Assembly: GCF_016924755.1 (NCBI RefSeq)
Contig: NZ_JAFFJX010000022.1
Location: forward strand, 1 to 64,000
Reading direction: 5' to 3'
DNA from: Longitalea arenae
GTDB lineage: Bacteria > Bacteroidota > Bacteroidia > Chitinophagales > Chitinophagaceae
DNA length: 64,000 nucleotides
A model generated the notes under the pieces. That model was not told the DNA's origin, did not search any database, and worked only from the letters and a program-made list of their open reading frames with translations. The translations under genes were made by a program, and so were the position numbers. Positions 63,727 through 64,000 of this stretch are shown piece by piece; the stretch's first letter is position 1; each line of letters begins with the position of its first letter.

Positions 63727-63760
63727 AAAAAGCCGCCCCGTGAGGCGGCTTTATTTTTCC
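63727..63760 (+). terminator. Rho-independent terminator
   Basis: Arms AAAGCCGCC / GGCGGCTTT around a CCGTGA-like loop, T run after. No gene precedes it within 1 kb on the plus strand, so it may be orphaned. The stretch 63313-63726 has no supportable gene. Confidence 0.75.
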
Positions 63761-63902
63761 CCCCGCACCTACCAGAGGAACAATTTTATGCAGCATGAGC
63801 CCTGCTCTTTGAACGCCCGGACCGGGTTGATCACCGTAAGTTCCACGGCTCAGTTTATTAAGTAGACCCTAGCTCACTAGTAAGAGTTGTAAACGTATCA
63901 TT

Positions 63903-63995
63903 AATAGTTTTAAACAGTACATTTAAAACTATTGCGACCCATTTCGAGCTCGAAACGATACGCCAAAACTATTACTACCCCATTTAAAACTATTG
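63903..63995. repeat. Iteron-like AAAACTATT array with a central palindrome
   Basis: AATAGTTTTAAA (63903-63914) and TTTAAAACTATT (63922-63933) form a perfect 12-bp inverted repeat with a 7-bp spacer. TTTCGAGCTCGAAA (63942-63955) is a perfect 14-bp palindrome. AAAACTATTA (63965-63974) and TTTAAAACTATTG (63983-63995) repeat the motif. The array may continue past the right edge. Confidence 0.7.
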
Positions 63996-64000
63996 AACAT

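Overview
The window looks like a chromosomal segment of a Bacteroidota bacterium, most likely family Chitinophagaceae (Chitinophaga/Niastella-like). The basis is a SusC/SusD pair, Oar-like and other TonB-dependent receptors, DUF4153, DUF4199, DUF4136 and DUF5723/OmpA proteins, many AraC-type regulators, a LytTR response regulator, and a partial ISAon1-type transposase at the left edge. The family assignment is inference from protein style. I see no rRNA, tRNA or CRISPR array and no phage module.

Layout. 1-2700 is a scarred region: transposase fragment, deletion derivative of a Fic locus, an intact Fic gene with two tandem 27-bp palindromes at its start codon, and a dispersed repeat. 2.7-20.9 kb is a mosaic of small metabolic and regulatory units: AraC + SDR, secreted beta-propeller-like and thioredoxin proteins, a broken SDR, NmrA-like + AraC, HxlR with a divergent imine-reductase-like enzyme, LpxL-like acyltransferase + desaturase, beta-lactamase-family hydrolase, AraC, S9 peptidase. 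21.1-25.1 kb holds a divergent Hsp70 with a small GrpE-like upstream gene and a convergent C-terminally anchored protein. 25.8-28.5 kb is a membrane-protein/winged-helix module with two matching palindromic operators. 30-36.6 kb has a stress-type SDR, an Oar-like receptor, a small barrel protein and a rhomboid protease. 36.6-44.7 kb has a TonB receptor, SusD, SusC and a KdgF-like cupin, all on the minus strand. 44.8-48.8 kb has a secreted RidA-like protein, a membrane LuxR regulator, DUF4199, VOC and DUF155 proteins, and a SET-domain protein with a lysine-rich repeat tail. 49.1-55.4 kb is a catabolic operon (DHDPS-family lyase, DUF885 lipoprotein peptidase, GH127 arabinofuranosidase) with a divergent AraC regulator. 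55.8-58.7 kb has an OmpA-type envelope protein and a DUF4136 lipoprotein. 59.4-62.7 kb is a full phosphorelay: hybrid kinase, free Hpt, LytTR regulator. 62.7-64 kb is non-coding and repeat-rich.

How genes may work together. The 49-55 kb operon could take arabinosylated, hydroxyproline-rich plant glycoprotein: GH127 removes beta-L-arabinofuranose, the DUF885 peptidase cuts peptide, and the DHDPS-family enzyme handles a hydroxyproline- or arabinose-derived keto acid. This is my leading candidate for an undescribed system and is inference. The Hsp70/GrpE-like pair may be a dedicated chaperone machine. The kinase, Hpt and LytTR genes lie next to each other and supply every step of one relay.
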